Shown piece by piece: positions 1 through 10,037 of a DNA stretch of 24,185 nucleotides. The stretch lies in the NCBI GenBank assembly GCA_002102555.1, contig MCFL01000339.1, forward strand, positions 1 through 24,185, read 5' to 3'. This DNA comes from Catenaria anguillulae PL171 (Eukaryota; Blastocladiomycota; Blastocladiomycetes; Blastocladiales; Catenariaceae). Both the position numbers and the translations under genes were made by a program. The number at the start of each line of letters is the position of its first letter. The first letter of the stretch is position 1. Under the pieces are notes generated by a model. The model made no database searches. It was not told the DNA's origin and was given only the letters and a program-made list of their open reading frames with translations.

Positions 1-1663
1 CACTGGGATGGGTGCAGGCATGGGTCTTGGTGGTGGCAGCAACGGGATGGAGCGGTCAGACTCCAAGTTTTCGCTTCACTCGGGCAACGAGTCACTCTCG
101 CCATCCGTCTCTCCGCGCCCGCCACGCCCCATCAACCCAGCGGCCGCAGCCAACAATGGCCGCCAAGTGCCTCCACCACGCGACCCGCGCGATACATGGA
201 TGCGCGAGCCTACAAGCCCGCGTGCCGACGTTCGGTTCCCCGAGCGTGACCTCAACTCGTCTTCGACCGTTGACCGCATTCCGCCACCCAACCGCCCGCC
301 CATTGTGCCCGCCCACCAGAGACGATGCGGCCAAAGCAGCCCGGCGGTGTCCAACCCGCGAGTCTCAAGCTCAACACACCTCCTCCGTCACCACACCGCC
401 GCCCATCTGCCGATACTTCGCCTGGACGTGCTCCAGGGTCGTCGAGGTTGAACCAGCAAAGCAGCATGATTTCGGCATCGTCCTCCAGTCACCACCATCA
501 TGCACCGTCGTCCTCTTCGTCCTCGTCCAAGCCGTCGTCGTCAAACAAGCGCTTCCGCACCGCCCGCCGCCACCTGCACCCGCCATGGGCCTGCCCAAAC
601 CGCCCGCACACGCCCCACCGCCCGCCGACAAGCCAGCGGCCGTGATGCCACTTCCTGCTCCCGGCCAAATGGTCAAGAAGCCTTCGTCCAAACCCAAACC
701 CGTGCGGCTCACCACGGCCCAAGTCCTCGAGCGGCTGCGCGCCGTCGTCTCTGGCGAAGACCCTTCCGTGTACATCAAGCAAAAGAAGATTGGCCAAGGT
801 GCCTCTGGGTCCGTGTACCTGGCGCGCCACGCAGTCACGTCGCAAACCGTGGCCATCAAGCAGATGGATTTGACCACGCAGCCAAGGCCAGAGTCGATTG
901 TCAACGAAATTATTGTCATGAAGGAGAGTAGGCACGAGAACATTGTCAACTACCTCGACTCGTTCTTGGTCAACAAGGAGTTGTGGGTCGTCATGGAGTT
1001 GATGGAGGGCGGTCCCTTGAACGAGATTATCGACAACAATCCGGGCATGACCGAGCCGCAGATTGCTAGGATTACATACGAGTCGCTCAAGGGTTGTACC
1101 ATTTGCACAACTTGCGCATCATTCATCGGGTATGCTGTATTTTTTTGTTCATTCCTCGACTCGTTCTGCGCCGTTTCTAATCTCTATCCCTTTTTTTCTT
1201 ACTGTAGGATATCAAATCCGACAATGTGCTCATGGACATGAACGGCGCCATCAAGCTCTCTGACTTTGGTTTCTCGGCCAAGCTCGGCGACGAGCGGTCC
1301 AAGCGCGCCACCATGGTCGGCACGCCCTATTGGATGGCGCCCGAGGTGGTCAAGCAAAAGGAGTACTCGTACAAGATTGACGTGTGGTCGCTCGGCATCA
1401 TGGCCATTGAGATGGTCGAGGGTGAGCCGCCTTACCTGGACGAGGAGCCGCTTCGTGCCCTGTACTTGATTGCCACCAATGGCACGCCCACACTCAAAAA
1501 GCCTGACCGCCTGTCCATGGTGTTCAAGGACTTTTTGGCCGTGTGCTTGAATGTGGACGTGAACCAGCGCGCGTCGAGTGCAGAGCTCATGGAGCATCCT
1601 TTCATGCGCATGAGTTGCTCGGCATCCGAGTTGATTCCGTTGGTCAAGAACATGAAGCGGTAA
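1..1663 (+). CDS. p21-activated (STE20/PAK family) Ser/Thr kinase, 5' partial
   Basis: The kinase domain has the usual landmarks in order. There is a glycine loop ([12 protein letters not shown], ~787-825), the ATP-binding lysine in VAIKQM, and MELMEGG in the hinge. HRDIKSDN is the catalytic loop, assembled across a 78-nt intron at 1130-1207 (GTATGC...TGTAG). DFGFSAKL and the PAK-type activation segment [14 protein letters not shown] follow. The product ends in LVKNMKR, close to the usual PAK C-terminus, at TAA 1661-1663; GGTAAGC there could instead be a donor to an unseen exon. Upstream lies a Pro/Ser-rich linker, and the CRIB region is beyond the window edge. As a family PAKs are Cdc42/Rac effectors for polarity and MAPK signalling. 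The reading frame must change about three times: near 300-325, near 545-565, and around 1093-1096, where a base seems missing between GGT and TGTACC (expected GLYHLH). Function is sure at family level; CLA4-type versus STE20-type cannot be told without the N-terminus. Confidence 0.88.
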
Positions 1664-2290
1664 GCGCCATTTGGCTTGCTTTTTTGGGATTCCGGGGCGT
1701 GTTACCCCATTGTTGCGTGTCGTTTCGCTTCTTGTCTTTTGTTCCTCTTCTTCTTTGCCATTCCCGTTTTGCTTGTTGTTTGTTGCTCTCACTACCTGCC
1801 GTTACACCTCGTCGTTTTCGCTTTTATTTGTTCCCTAGCGCCCCCCTCACCCCTCAACTGTTTTATCTGGTTTGCTCCAATTGTGGTCTACCCTTTCTCG
1901 CCCACCGCCATCCTGTTGTTTCTTTCACTCTTGTCATTTTCTCAACACCAAGCCTCCCCATTCTACACACTTTATTACTATCACCTCAACTCTTGCACAG
2001 TTGTCTCGTCCTTAATTGCGGTCTACATAGTTTTCTCCAAAATTATGATTACATACAGTCAAGGTTACATGCTTTGCGGTCTTCACTTTTTGCACACTTT
2101 TCGAAGTGAATATGTGATGCATTTGGTATTTTCACACTCATGAAATACAATAACATTGGCTTCTCGGCCTCCACAGCCTTGTACAAACTTACGACAAGTA
2201 TGCACATCCATACTCGGTGCCTGTTGTGACCAACCCTTGCCCCTGTCAGGCACACCCTTAGTACCTGCACATCTTGCTCCTTCTTACTCC
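1664..2290. other. Gene-free 3' region between the kinase and the hemerythrin-like gene
   Basis: About 630 nt with no convincing gene. The plus strand is very rich in T and C, which opens a hydrophobic but composition-driven reading frame (1676-2143). The stretch should hold the 3' UTRs of the two convergent genes. A further exon of the kinase gene cannot be excluded because GGTAAGC overlaps its apparent stop codon, but I found no matching downstream exon. Confidence 0.5.
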
Positions 2291-3022
2291 TCAGGCACTT
2301 TCCTCTCCGCAAAACTCCCTGCCCAAATCGCTCACCTTGTCCACCGGCGCCACACCACCCCGCGACCAACGTGGCTGTCGGCTCGATGGGCGCGCCAGGG
2401 TGTGAACGCGTGGAACCAGGTTTTTCGCGCCAGCAAATTTGGCACCCAGCTCAATCATCTTGTCGTCGCCAAGCTTGGCACGCAGCATGGGCAGGTCGGG
2501 TGTTCTTCTTCGTAGGCGTGTGCGCGGAGCTCTTGCATGATGCGTTCGACAAGTACGGCGTGGCAATGTCGGAGACGCCATGGCATCGAGTTGGGCGAGT
2601 TGGTCGCGAACCTAAATGAAGAATGGCGGGCCATGGCGGCGACGACCGAGTGAGTGGTGTGGAGACATGGAGACGAGCGGATTAAGACAGAGAGGACCTT
2701 GAGGTGATCTTGACGCATGTCGTCGGCGACTTCTTTGCCCTCCTGCTCTTCAATCACCGTGTACAAGACCTTCAGATGTAGCACAGCCCCAAGGTCAGTC
2801 CACCCGTCTCGACATTGTCGGCAAGGCAGCTGCACGTACGATATCCTCTGCGGCCGAGTGCACCGAAACCTCGCGGATGATCTCGTTGGCAATCGCCTGC
2901 TGAGCGTTTGGGTCGGCGCGAGAGTTGCGGAACCGGTCGTGGAGGTCCCAGAACGACTGGTGGTCGAGCTGGATCAGGTGGTCGATCCCACGGGCCGCCG
3001 AGAGGGTCGAGAATGCTTGCAT
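2291..3022 (-). CDS. Hemerythrin-like HHE cation-binding protein
   Basis: Three exons on the minus strand: 3022-2840, 2769-2698 and 2611-2291, separated by introns of 70 nt (GTACGT...GAAG) and 86 nt (GTCCTC...TTTAG), all in phase. The spliced product is about 190 residues and carries the histidine/glutamate pattern of the HHE four-helix bundle: HLIQLDH, then HSAAEDIVLYTVIEE, then RQDHLK, then LRAHAYEEEH. The C-terminal DLPMLRAKLG and APVDKVSDLGREF are typical of fungal members. Such proteins bind a di-iron centre and are linked to oxygen, iron or redox handling; the specific role here is unknown. Start chosen at the ATG at 3022, because an in-frame codon 12 nt upstream is GTG. In exon 3 the EEEH segment lies in a different frame from both flanks (changes near ~2560 and ~2506), and the C-terminal stretch suggests two more. 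The frame disruptions could be sequencing errors or decay. Confidence 0.8.
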
Positions 3023-3243
3023 TGTGGAGAGCACTGGCGTGGGAATGGGGATGGCAAGTTACAGGTTGACGGCTTGTCGAATACTGACGAGGGTGGATCC
3101 TCGTTGTTTTGCGATGGTGTGCATTGAAGAAACGGGCGGTCCGTGAAACTTGTCGTGGCAGTACAGTCAAGACAGTGGCGAAGTGGTGGCCCGCGGCGGC
3201 CTTTTGACCTTTGCGATTCCACTTGGAGCAGGGCCGATTACGA

Positions 3244-3285
3244 CTGAATCTGAATCTGAATCTGAATCTGAGTCTGAGTCTGAGT
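3244..3285. repeat. Hexanucleotide microsatellite (CTGAAT)4(CTGAGT)3
   Basis: Seven perfect-length 6-bp units, four CTGAAT followed by three CTGAGT, followed by a partial unit. The clean switch from one unit type to the other suggests stepwise duplication of each variant. It lies about 220 nt upstream of the hemerythrin-like start codon. Confidence 0.95.
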
Positions 3286-3493
3286 CTTGAGAGTGAGACC
3301 AAATGGCCATACAGTTCACAACCATCGTCTGTACAACTACCCTGCCTGTTCGAGTCGAACCAAGACGGCCCAAGTGAGACAAAAGACATTTATTATTGCA
3401 TACGACGACGATATTTGAACGCCTCTACCTTTGGGCAGCCGATTTCAATGCGCATCTGATTTCGCCTCCTGTCTGTCGCCTGTCGTTTCAGTG

Positions 3494-3501
3494 TATATAA
3501 A
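3494..3501 (+). promoter_or_regulatory. TATA-box-like element
   Basis: TATATAAA in the divergent intergenic region, about 215 nt upstream of the proposed start codon at 3717. The match to the TATA consensus is good, but the distance would require a long 5' UTR or an unseen upstream exon, so the assignment is tentative. Confidence 0.35.
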
Positions 3502-3716
3502 CAACTAGCTGGGCAGATCATCATTTGACGATGTATATTTTCAATGTTAATGTACCATCTCTTCCTGAGTTCGAAGATCTTTTTGCAAAAAAACATGCCG
3601 AATTCCAGAATTCCATGTAATAGAATCAAGTGCACCACTTCTCAAACATACATCGTCAACCGGTGACAAGTCGCCACAAGTAGTCATCGTCATCACGTCA
3701 CGGTCATCAGGGCAGA

Positions 3717-6700
3717 ATGATGAGTGTGCGCATCGGACCAACACAAGATGCTTCGGGCCGGGTTGCATCGGCAACCCTGAGCCCAATTTCTCCGGCAAGC
3801 AGCGGCGGTACCGTCGTTGGCGTACAGTCACCACCGTCTGCACCAAAAGCACACATTCCAAAGAAGAAGCGCAACCGTGCCAAGAAAAGCAAGCAAAGGG
3901 GTTCGTACACTCCTCCCAATGCAGACGCCATCGCCCTCAAGGATCGTACGGCTGGCGCCGACAAAGGAAGCAGCGCAACACTGGACGGCAAGAATCAAGG
4001 CATTGTCACCAAACTCATCAAAGCCGTCAGGGATGTCATTGGGCTCAAGGACGAGGTGCAAGACCAGTGGGAAAGAGCAGCAGAAGACGCCGAACCAGCA
4101 CTTGACGTGGCCGCAGCTGTTACGGGCATTCCAGAGATTGCCGAGTTTTTCCCAGCAGCGGCGCAAGTCATTACGGGTTTCCTGGACGCGATCGCGTCCA
4201 GTGTTCCTGGTGCACAGCCGTTTGTCATGTGTGCCAAGGTGCGGACATCGACCATGGCTCCCACGGTGTTACGTCTCGCCTTCAAGTACTCAGTGCGTGA
4301 TGCATTCAATCATATTCCATGTAGCTCTTGCTCAAGTATGGCGAGGCGTATTGCAAGTACGACAATGCTGCTGGTGAACTGTGCCGACGTGTCGTCTTTG
4401 TTCTTCAGGCAACAGCCAACTTGTACCGAAAGGACTGGCAAGTGGACTCTCGCGCGGTCGAGTGGGTCTTGACCAATCTCAACAGCGTTATTGAGCAGTG
4501 CTGCGTGTTCTTCAAGGCGAACGACACAAGGGGCAAGGTGGCCCAGGTACGCTATGAACTTTGCGTACGCAAGTCATTTGCCTGTATGTTGACCAGGCAG
4601 CTTGGTAATTACAGTTCTTTTACGCAAAGCAAACTCTGGCAAAGATTGAAGCCGCCGACAAGCGCCTGGCGCACGCCATGGAGGATCTCAAGTTCATTTT
4701 GCTTATTGACTCGCGGCAGCAGAGCATCAAGCGCGCGGAAGCACTCGCCCACCATTTCAAGAACCGGTGCAAAGAACAGCAGTATCGGCTTTCAGAAGCA
4801 GAGGTCAGTATTCAGCGTGCAATTGAGACCAAGGGTGGCGTGGACGCTGTCCAACAACGGCCCGATTTGCTGGCGAAAATCGCAGAGGGCATTCCGGGCG
4901 TCGAATGTGTCACGGAGCGCGACTGGCAACAGCTCAAGATCAGCTTTGACGACTGCTGCGCCGACGTCAAGCGTGCCATGACCACAGTCCTGGACAAGCT
5001 CGATAAACAAAGTCTCAGCATCAGCCAGATTGATTCCCAGATCAAAGAGCTCGCCGAGCGTGGCTCTGTCTTCAAGCAAATCAAATGCCATACCATCCGT
5101 GCGTTGTGGGTCAAGTCTGGGTGGGGCGCGCGGGTGAAGGTTGCCGAATTCATGGATGTCATTATGGAGGAGATGCGACTCGAGGTGGAGACCGAGCTCG
5201 GCCACTTGACTTGGAATGGGGGGGACAAGGTGGCAAGAGTGGGGCACATTCGGGGCGATGAAACAGCGCCAAGAAGGAGCGACGTGCAGACAGAGCTGAG
5301 TCGTCGGTTCCAGTATTTCAGCAGGGTATTGAGGTTCATGGATGCTGACGGGGTGCGTGCTGGCGGAAAAAGGCATTACCCGAGCAGCTCATCTAATTTT
5401 TTGTCATTTTTCCTTGTTTTTTGTTTAGTCGGGTACTTTTTCGCCGTCAGAGGTCAACGATTTCTTCATCATTCCTGAATGGTCACTCTTGGACTACTTT
5501 CGGCTTGTCGCGCTCTACATTCCCAAGTACGAGTATGAACAGTACGTCTATTTGTTTCACTGTGTCCTCAATGGGATTTTCTTCTTCTTCGGCCTACGGA
5601 GGTTAAGCTGACATGGTCACCACTGATGAATCAGATTTCATGAAGCAGAAACCTGTATCACGTACCTGTGTGAAGAGATAGACGCAAGCAACACTTGCCG
5701 GCTGCCGTGTCGGGCCTTTCTTCGAGCGGCGAGGAAGCTGCTGTTGGAGGTGCAGTCTCAATCCCGGACTGATCGCATGGCACTCAAGTGGACCAACTTT
5801 CTTGCGATTACGCCGCCTTTGCTGGAATCGACAACGGACTCATTCAAAGGTCGTCTTCCATCCTGGGAAACACACACGCTCCCGCAGCACACGTTACCCA
5901 CCATGCGGCACCTGCATCACCGACTGTTCAAGTCACTTGCAACGATTCTTGCAGCTGTGACGAACCGAGAGGCGGATTGCCAAGACAAGACCATGCGCTG
6001 GAATCAGCACTTGTGCCCAGCATTTTGGGAGCTCCTCACCGCCATTCACGTTTGGGCTCCTGGGCAAGCGTCGGCATTGTTTCATTTGATGAGTTCGGCC
6101 AATGTGTGGTACACGTGCAAGGGACCTCTGTTGCCCCATGCCTCAATTCAAGAAGCAAGGCAAGCTATGTCTCCACAACAGCGTATGCGAGCTCTGATTG
6201 TCTCAACTGACCCAACTTTTCCCCTTGTACCGAATTTTGACCAATCGTCGACTGTTGCTTTCCGTAGTAACTTGCCTGCCGTCCACACCAATTCATCCCG
6301 TGTTGGGCACAGCGTGGTTCCCGCAGGACCTATTCCCATTATTACAACCTTCAAATGCCCTTCTTGGCGGCCATGTGCGTGGGACCCCGGCGTACGTCAC
6401 CCGCTGCAACGTCATGATGCAGAGTGGAGAATGGCTGTTGGCGTGTGGATATGCAACCTGCGACGCACCAAATTCAAATTCGTCAAGAGCTTCGGGCCGC
6501 GGCACCTCCAACATCATGGTGTCTGCTGCGACGGTGGTAGAGCCTTGTCAAGCCGATAGCTCGTTCTCTTGGCTGGTCCATGTATGCTGACAGATTGTTC
6601 AGTTCTTCTTTGTCTAACATCGTACTCAAGCTTTTGCTTCAAACTGTCTCACACGATGCTCCTCCAGGAAGAACATACGGACTCGTCACTGCCTCGCTAT

Positions 6701-8903
6701 GCATGGGCGTACTTCAATCTTAGCCGTGATCTTCCTCCTCCTTATGCTGCCATCGTACGTTGATTTGCATGCTTGACAGGACGCGAATATAGTTTGTATT
6801 CACTCAGGACAAGGAGCCCATTTCCGCCTTGATCCGCAGCTTGGCCATGGTGAGAAAACGCACACTGTTTGGATTGGCCGCGTATCGATCGAGTCAAACT
6901 TATTCAATGACGAAGAACCGTCAAGAACATCGCGCTCGACACCATTGTCGACTCTTGAGCCCACGTATCAGGAAACGGATGAGCTACCGGGCTCCGTTTT
7001 CGCACTCAATTCGGGAAGCGATCTCGACTTTTTGACCAGTCGCGCAGAGATTGATGGAAGTATCACTATCATTTCAACCATGGATAAAGCGGAAATCCTT
7101 GAAGCGTTTGGCCAGCAGGAGAATTATTCCACGCGATACGTCACCATTCCGAGGGACAAGCTACGTGTGAAGCTTCTTGTGGCTGACACGGGGATCGAGC
7201 AGAGCCAGTTGTACTCGGAGTCGTGCTATGATTGGCACCCAATTCGCATGGCCTCGCAATTCCTTGGCTGGGGCAACCGGACACCCATTATTGCCTGTGG
7301 TACACCCAATGTCCCCGGATATCTGGCTTGGTGCTTGGGCGGTGGCAGTATGTTTGTCGGCATGTGCTTTCCGTCCGTGTCTCGCTCGACCGCCTACTTT
7401 GCGCCCAACCCGCGCGAACCTTGTGTGTTTTACGCAACAACTCGGTTTTCGGTCTTCATGTCCAATTCTAAGCTCGGCACGACATCATTGAATGAGCCCG
7501 CTCCGAACCTATTTTGGCTGCCAAGTCCCGACTTGTCGGGCAGGGAGTATCTCAAAGGCATCTTGCAGTTGGTCACTGTGAGCTCGGGTCAAAGCCAGGA
7601 TGCCACGCCAATCGTGAGGCAGCAACTCAATGTCGCGGTTCCTCCCCTCACGGGTACGCGACCGCTTTTCTCTTCCACACGTCTCGATGTTATCTCGATG
7701 ACTCGTTGGTTCTCACTCGATATACACATAGGGTTGGGAACGGGTGCATATTTCATCCACAGTGCGCCACCGCTTGGTTCAAGCGCTACTGGTTCTCAAG
7801 ACGCACATGCCAATGCCGTGTTGCGCACCGAGTACCTTTACATTGCCATCAACCCAAACATGCGCTGCACACTTGCGCGACAGCAGAATTTCCACACGGC
7901 TGTGACACCACGGCCCAGCTATCCTGTGGCGCCGGATCAGGCGCCAAGCACAGAATACTACGCCAAATGTGCGCAGGACTCGGACGACGACATGTTCGCG
8001 AAAAGAAGAACTCGGCCGCAGCAAGTTCAATGCGATCCATTGCCTCGTCCGACGCGGGCCAGTTCAGAGTCGATTCAGTCGTTGTCGCCATGCGTTTCCT
8101 ACCCGATTGGCGATATTGAGAGTAACATGCAAGTGACTCAAGTCGCATTTTCGTGTCACAGCATCAACAGCTTGGCTCAAGTTGCCCAAGTGTCGTCACA
8201 GCAATGCGCTTCATTGTCTCGTCCATGTCAGGAGAGCAACGAGGCGGTTCAAGCTTTGTCTTACTCTGCGTCCGCCTCGGTTGCGGAGACCATGTGCAGC
8301 ACGAATCCATCCGTCCAAATGACCAGCGTCGAGAGCGTGTGCCCTATGACTCAGAGTAGCTCCATCCCGATTGAAGGCGCCCAAGACGATCTCGGTGAGA
8401 CACGTCTCGGCCGGATCGAGGTGGTAAACTGTGGAACTCAAACGCAGAATATTTCATATGCAACTCCGGAGGCCAGCGCTGCCGCCTGGACAACCGAAGG
8501 CAACGGTTCGTTGATTTCGAGAGAATCCCGCACCGAGATTGTCCAGTCAAGCCACGGGTGTCGGTGCTCTCAAGCGACGCAGTGTGACATGGGCTTGGCG
8601 GCGCCAGCTGTGCAAGACGATGGTATGATGTTTACGGACATTCGAAATCAAGCCGAGATACCTCAGATGCTGCGCTTTGCGAGTCAGGATTCCGAGCAGT
8701 TCCAAGAGAATACTCTTCCAGTCTCGGTGTCAGCGGATGCGTCTCCTGTGATTGTGCGTATGGAATCGTCGCCGTGTTACGAGCGACCCATGCACATGGC
8801 CGAATCGGCCGTGCGCATTTTGACACCGCCCATGACATCGAGTTCCCACAATTTGGTCCCAACGCCTCCCTCTGTTGTCGATGATGAAGTCGGGTTGGAG
8901 TGA
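3717..8903 (+). CDS. Large multi-exon protein with helical N-terminal bundle and EF-hand (STAND/MLKL-like adaptor architecture)
   Basis: Nine exons fit in phase: 3717-4238, 4325-4546, 4615-5352, 5429-5541, 5635-6263, 6313-6581, 6668-6754, 6808-6849 and 6972-8903, giving about 1517 residues. Residues ~48-61 are a basic, NLS-like cluster (KKKRNRAKKSKQR). Residues ~95-330 form an alpha-helical region (LLLKYGEAYCKYDNAAGELC; KLDKQSLSISQIDSQIKEL) resembling MLKL/STAND adaptor domains. A segment LWVKSGWGARVKVAEF precedes an EF-hand with a complete loop, DADGSGTFSPSE (491-502), split by the intron 5353-5428. This order (helices, Trp-Gly segment, EF-hand) recalls EF-hand proteins expanded in mushroom-forming fungi. 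The last ~370 residues are Ser/Gln/Cys-rich and look disordered. No nucleotide-binding or catalytic motif was seen. The 49-nt intron (6264-6312) and the 122-nt intron (6850-6971) rest on phase and splice sites only. Role unknown; calcium-sensing adaptor or cell-death functions are guesses. Confidence 0.7.
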
Positions 8904-9131
8904 ATGGTTGTTTCCAATCCGTCGCTGTTAACGACTGCTGGCCCTAATATCATGTGTCGATAAGAATGGAAGAAGAGTGGAGATACGGTTCCCGTTGCCT
9001 CAATTTGACGATAAGGAGACATTTATTTGTCAACAAATGACGCGAAAGGATTCAGAAACCACACAACGAAACAGACGAGGGTATCAGTGCGTCACACGCG
9101 AGTCATGGAACCTGGCGGTAAGTGAGTGTAA

Positions 9132-10037
9132 TCAACGACGAGGCGACTGAGGACGCTTGGCAGGTTGTTGCTGCTTCGCGGCCTGCTGCTGCGGCTGCTG
9201 CTTCTTCTGAGTCTGCGCCTGCTTGTACACGGGCAACTGCGACGACAACCATTGAGGAGCGACGGACGCATCAAACAACCAGGCGCCCGAGTAGAAGGCA
9301 TCGTCGGGCGAGGCATTCTTGGCCTTGACGGATCCCGCCTTGATGACCGAGGCGTTGGCATTGGCATTCGCCTTTTGCTGCGTCGGCGCAAGGTGCTGCT
9401 GCTGTTGCTGCTTGGCCGTCGCGGATCCGGATTGAGGACGCTGCTGCGCGAGCTGTTGGTTCGACTTGAGCTGTTGCTGTTGTTGAGTCGCCGAGTGCGA
9501 CGACGCCGACTGCTTGGGAAGCTGAGCCGACATCCATTGTGGGACGCGAGACGTGTCAAACAACCACGCGCCAGACAAGAAGGCATCGTCCGGGTGTTCC
9601 TTGACGGGCGTCGGGCGGTACACTTGAGCATTTTGGCGTTGCTGATTCTGCTGCTGTTGCTGTTGCTTGGATTGAGCAGGTGCAGCGGATTGTACACGCT
9701 GCTGCTGCGACTGTTGAAGAGCAGGCTTCTTGGTCGCGATCGATTGCTGTTGCTGAGCGGATTGCGGGCGAGCCTGAGACTGGTTGGTCGTCAAGGTCTG
9801 GGTCGGTTGCATGTTGCGAGGGTAGAATGGTTGGGCATTCGTCGACAACTTGGGGTTGTTGTTTGGCGATTGAGCACGCTGCTGGAGTTGCTGCTGCTGA
9901 GGTTTCGCCTGACCAGACTGGGGACGAGCGACAGCTTGGTGCTGTTGTTGGTTAGCCTGCTTGGTCTTGGCCGATTGCAGCTGCTGTTGCTGCTGAGCGA
10001 CTTGATGCTTGGCAGATTGAACTTGAGTGCGACCCAT
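9132..10037 (-). CDS. Gln-rich disordered protein with a PAM2 motif and a duplicated Trp motif
   Basis: A 301-residue intronless frame, about one third glutamine, without any folded domain. At residues 64-73 LSTNAQPFYP matches the PAM2 pattern L-x-x-x-A-x-x-F-x-P (usual second residue Asn, here Ser), which binds the MLLE domain of cytoplasmic poly(A)-binding protein. Two copies of a 26-residue motif (149-174 and 244-269, 20 of 26 identical) share the core DDAF-x-SGAWLFD followed by PQW and QLP. They stand out from the Q-rich background, so they are probably conserved binding sites. The C-terminus is basic (KRPQSPRR). The composition suggests an mRNP, P-body or stress-granule protein acting on mRNA decay or translation; this is inferred, and I do not recognise an orthologue. 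Start is the ATG at 10037; the C-rich CAG/CAA repeats explain the long antisense Leu-rich frame. Confidence 0.82.
   Translation of the reverse strand: MGRTQVQSAKHQVAQQQQQLQSAKTKQANQQQHQAVARPQSGQAKPQQQQLQQRAQSPNNNPKLSTNAQPFYPRNMQPTQTLTTNQSQARPQSAQQQQSIATKKPALQQSQQQRVQSAAPAQSKQQQQQQNQQRQNAQVYRPTPVKEHPDDAFLSGAWLFDTSRVPQWMSAQLPKQSASSHSATQQQQQLKSNQQLAQQRPQSGSATAKQQQQQHLAPTQQKANANANASVIKAGSVKAKNASPDDAFYSGAWLFDASVAPQWLSSQLPVYKQAQTQKKQQPQQQAAKQQQPAKRPQSPRR

Larger units (their letters stand above)
3023..3716. promoter_or_regulatory. Divergent intergenic region between the hemerythrin-like gene and the EF-hand giant gene
   Basis: Nearly 700 nt separate two divergently transcribed genes, so it should hold both promoters. 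It contains the hexanucleotide tract at 3244-3285 and a TATA-like element at 3494-3501. Open frames here (for example a Ser-Asp repeat on the minus strand) come from the tandem repeat and are not supported as genes. Confidence 0.5.

Noticed and set aside
1676-2143. Hydrophobic 155-codon frame after the kinase
   Set aside because: Arises from T/C-rich sequence; no domain, no splice logic and composition unlike the coding regions of the window.
3349-3363. tRNA B-box-like GTTCGAGTCGAAC
   Set aside because: It is a near-palindrome only; no cloverleaf arms, A box or acceptor stem around it.
6850-6971. Frameshift in the EF-hand gene near 6850
   Set aside because: GTGAGA at 6850 and ATCAG at 6967-6971 define a 122-nt intron that restores the frame exactly, so no error is needed.
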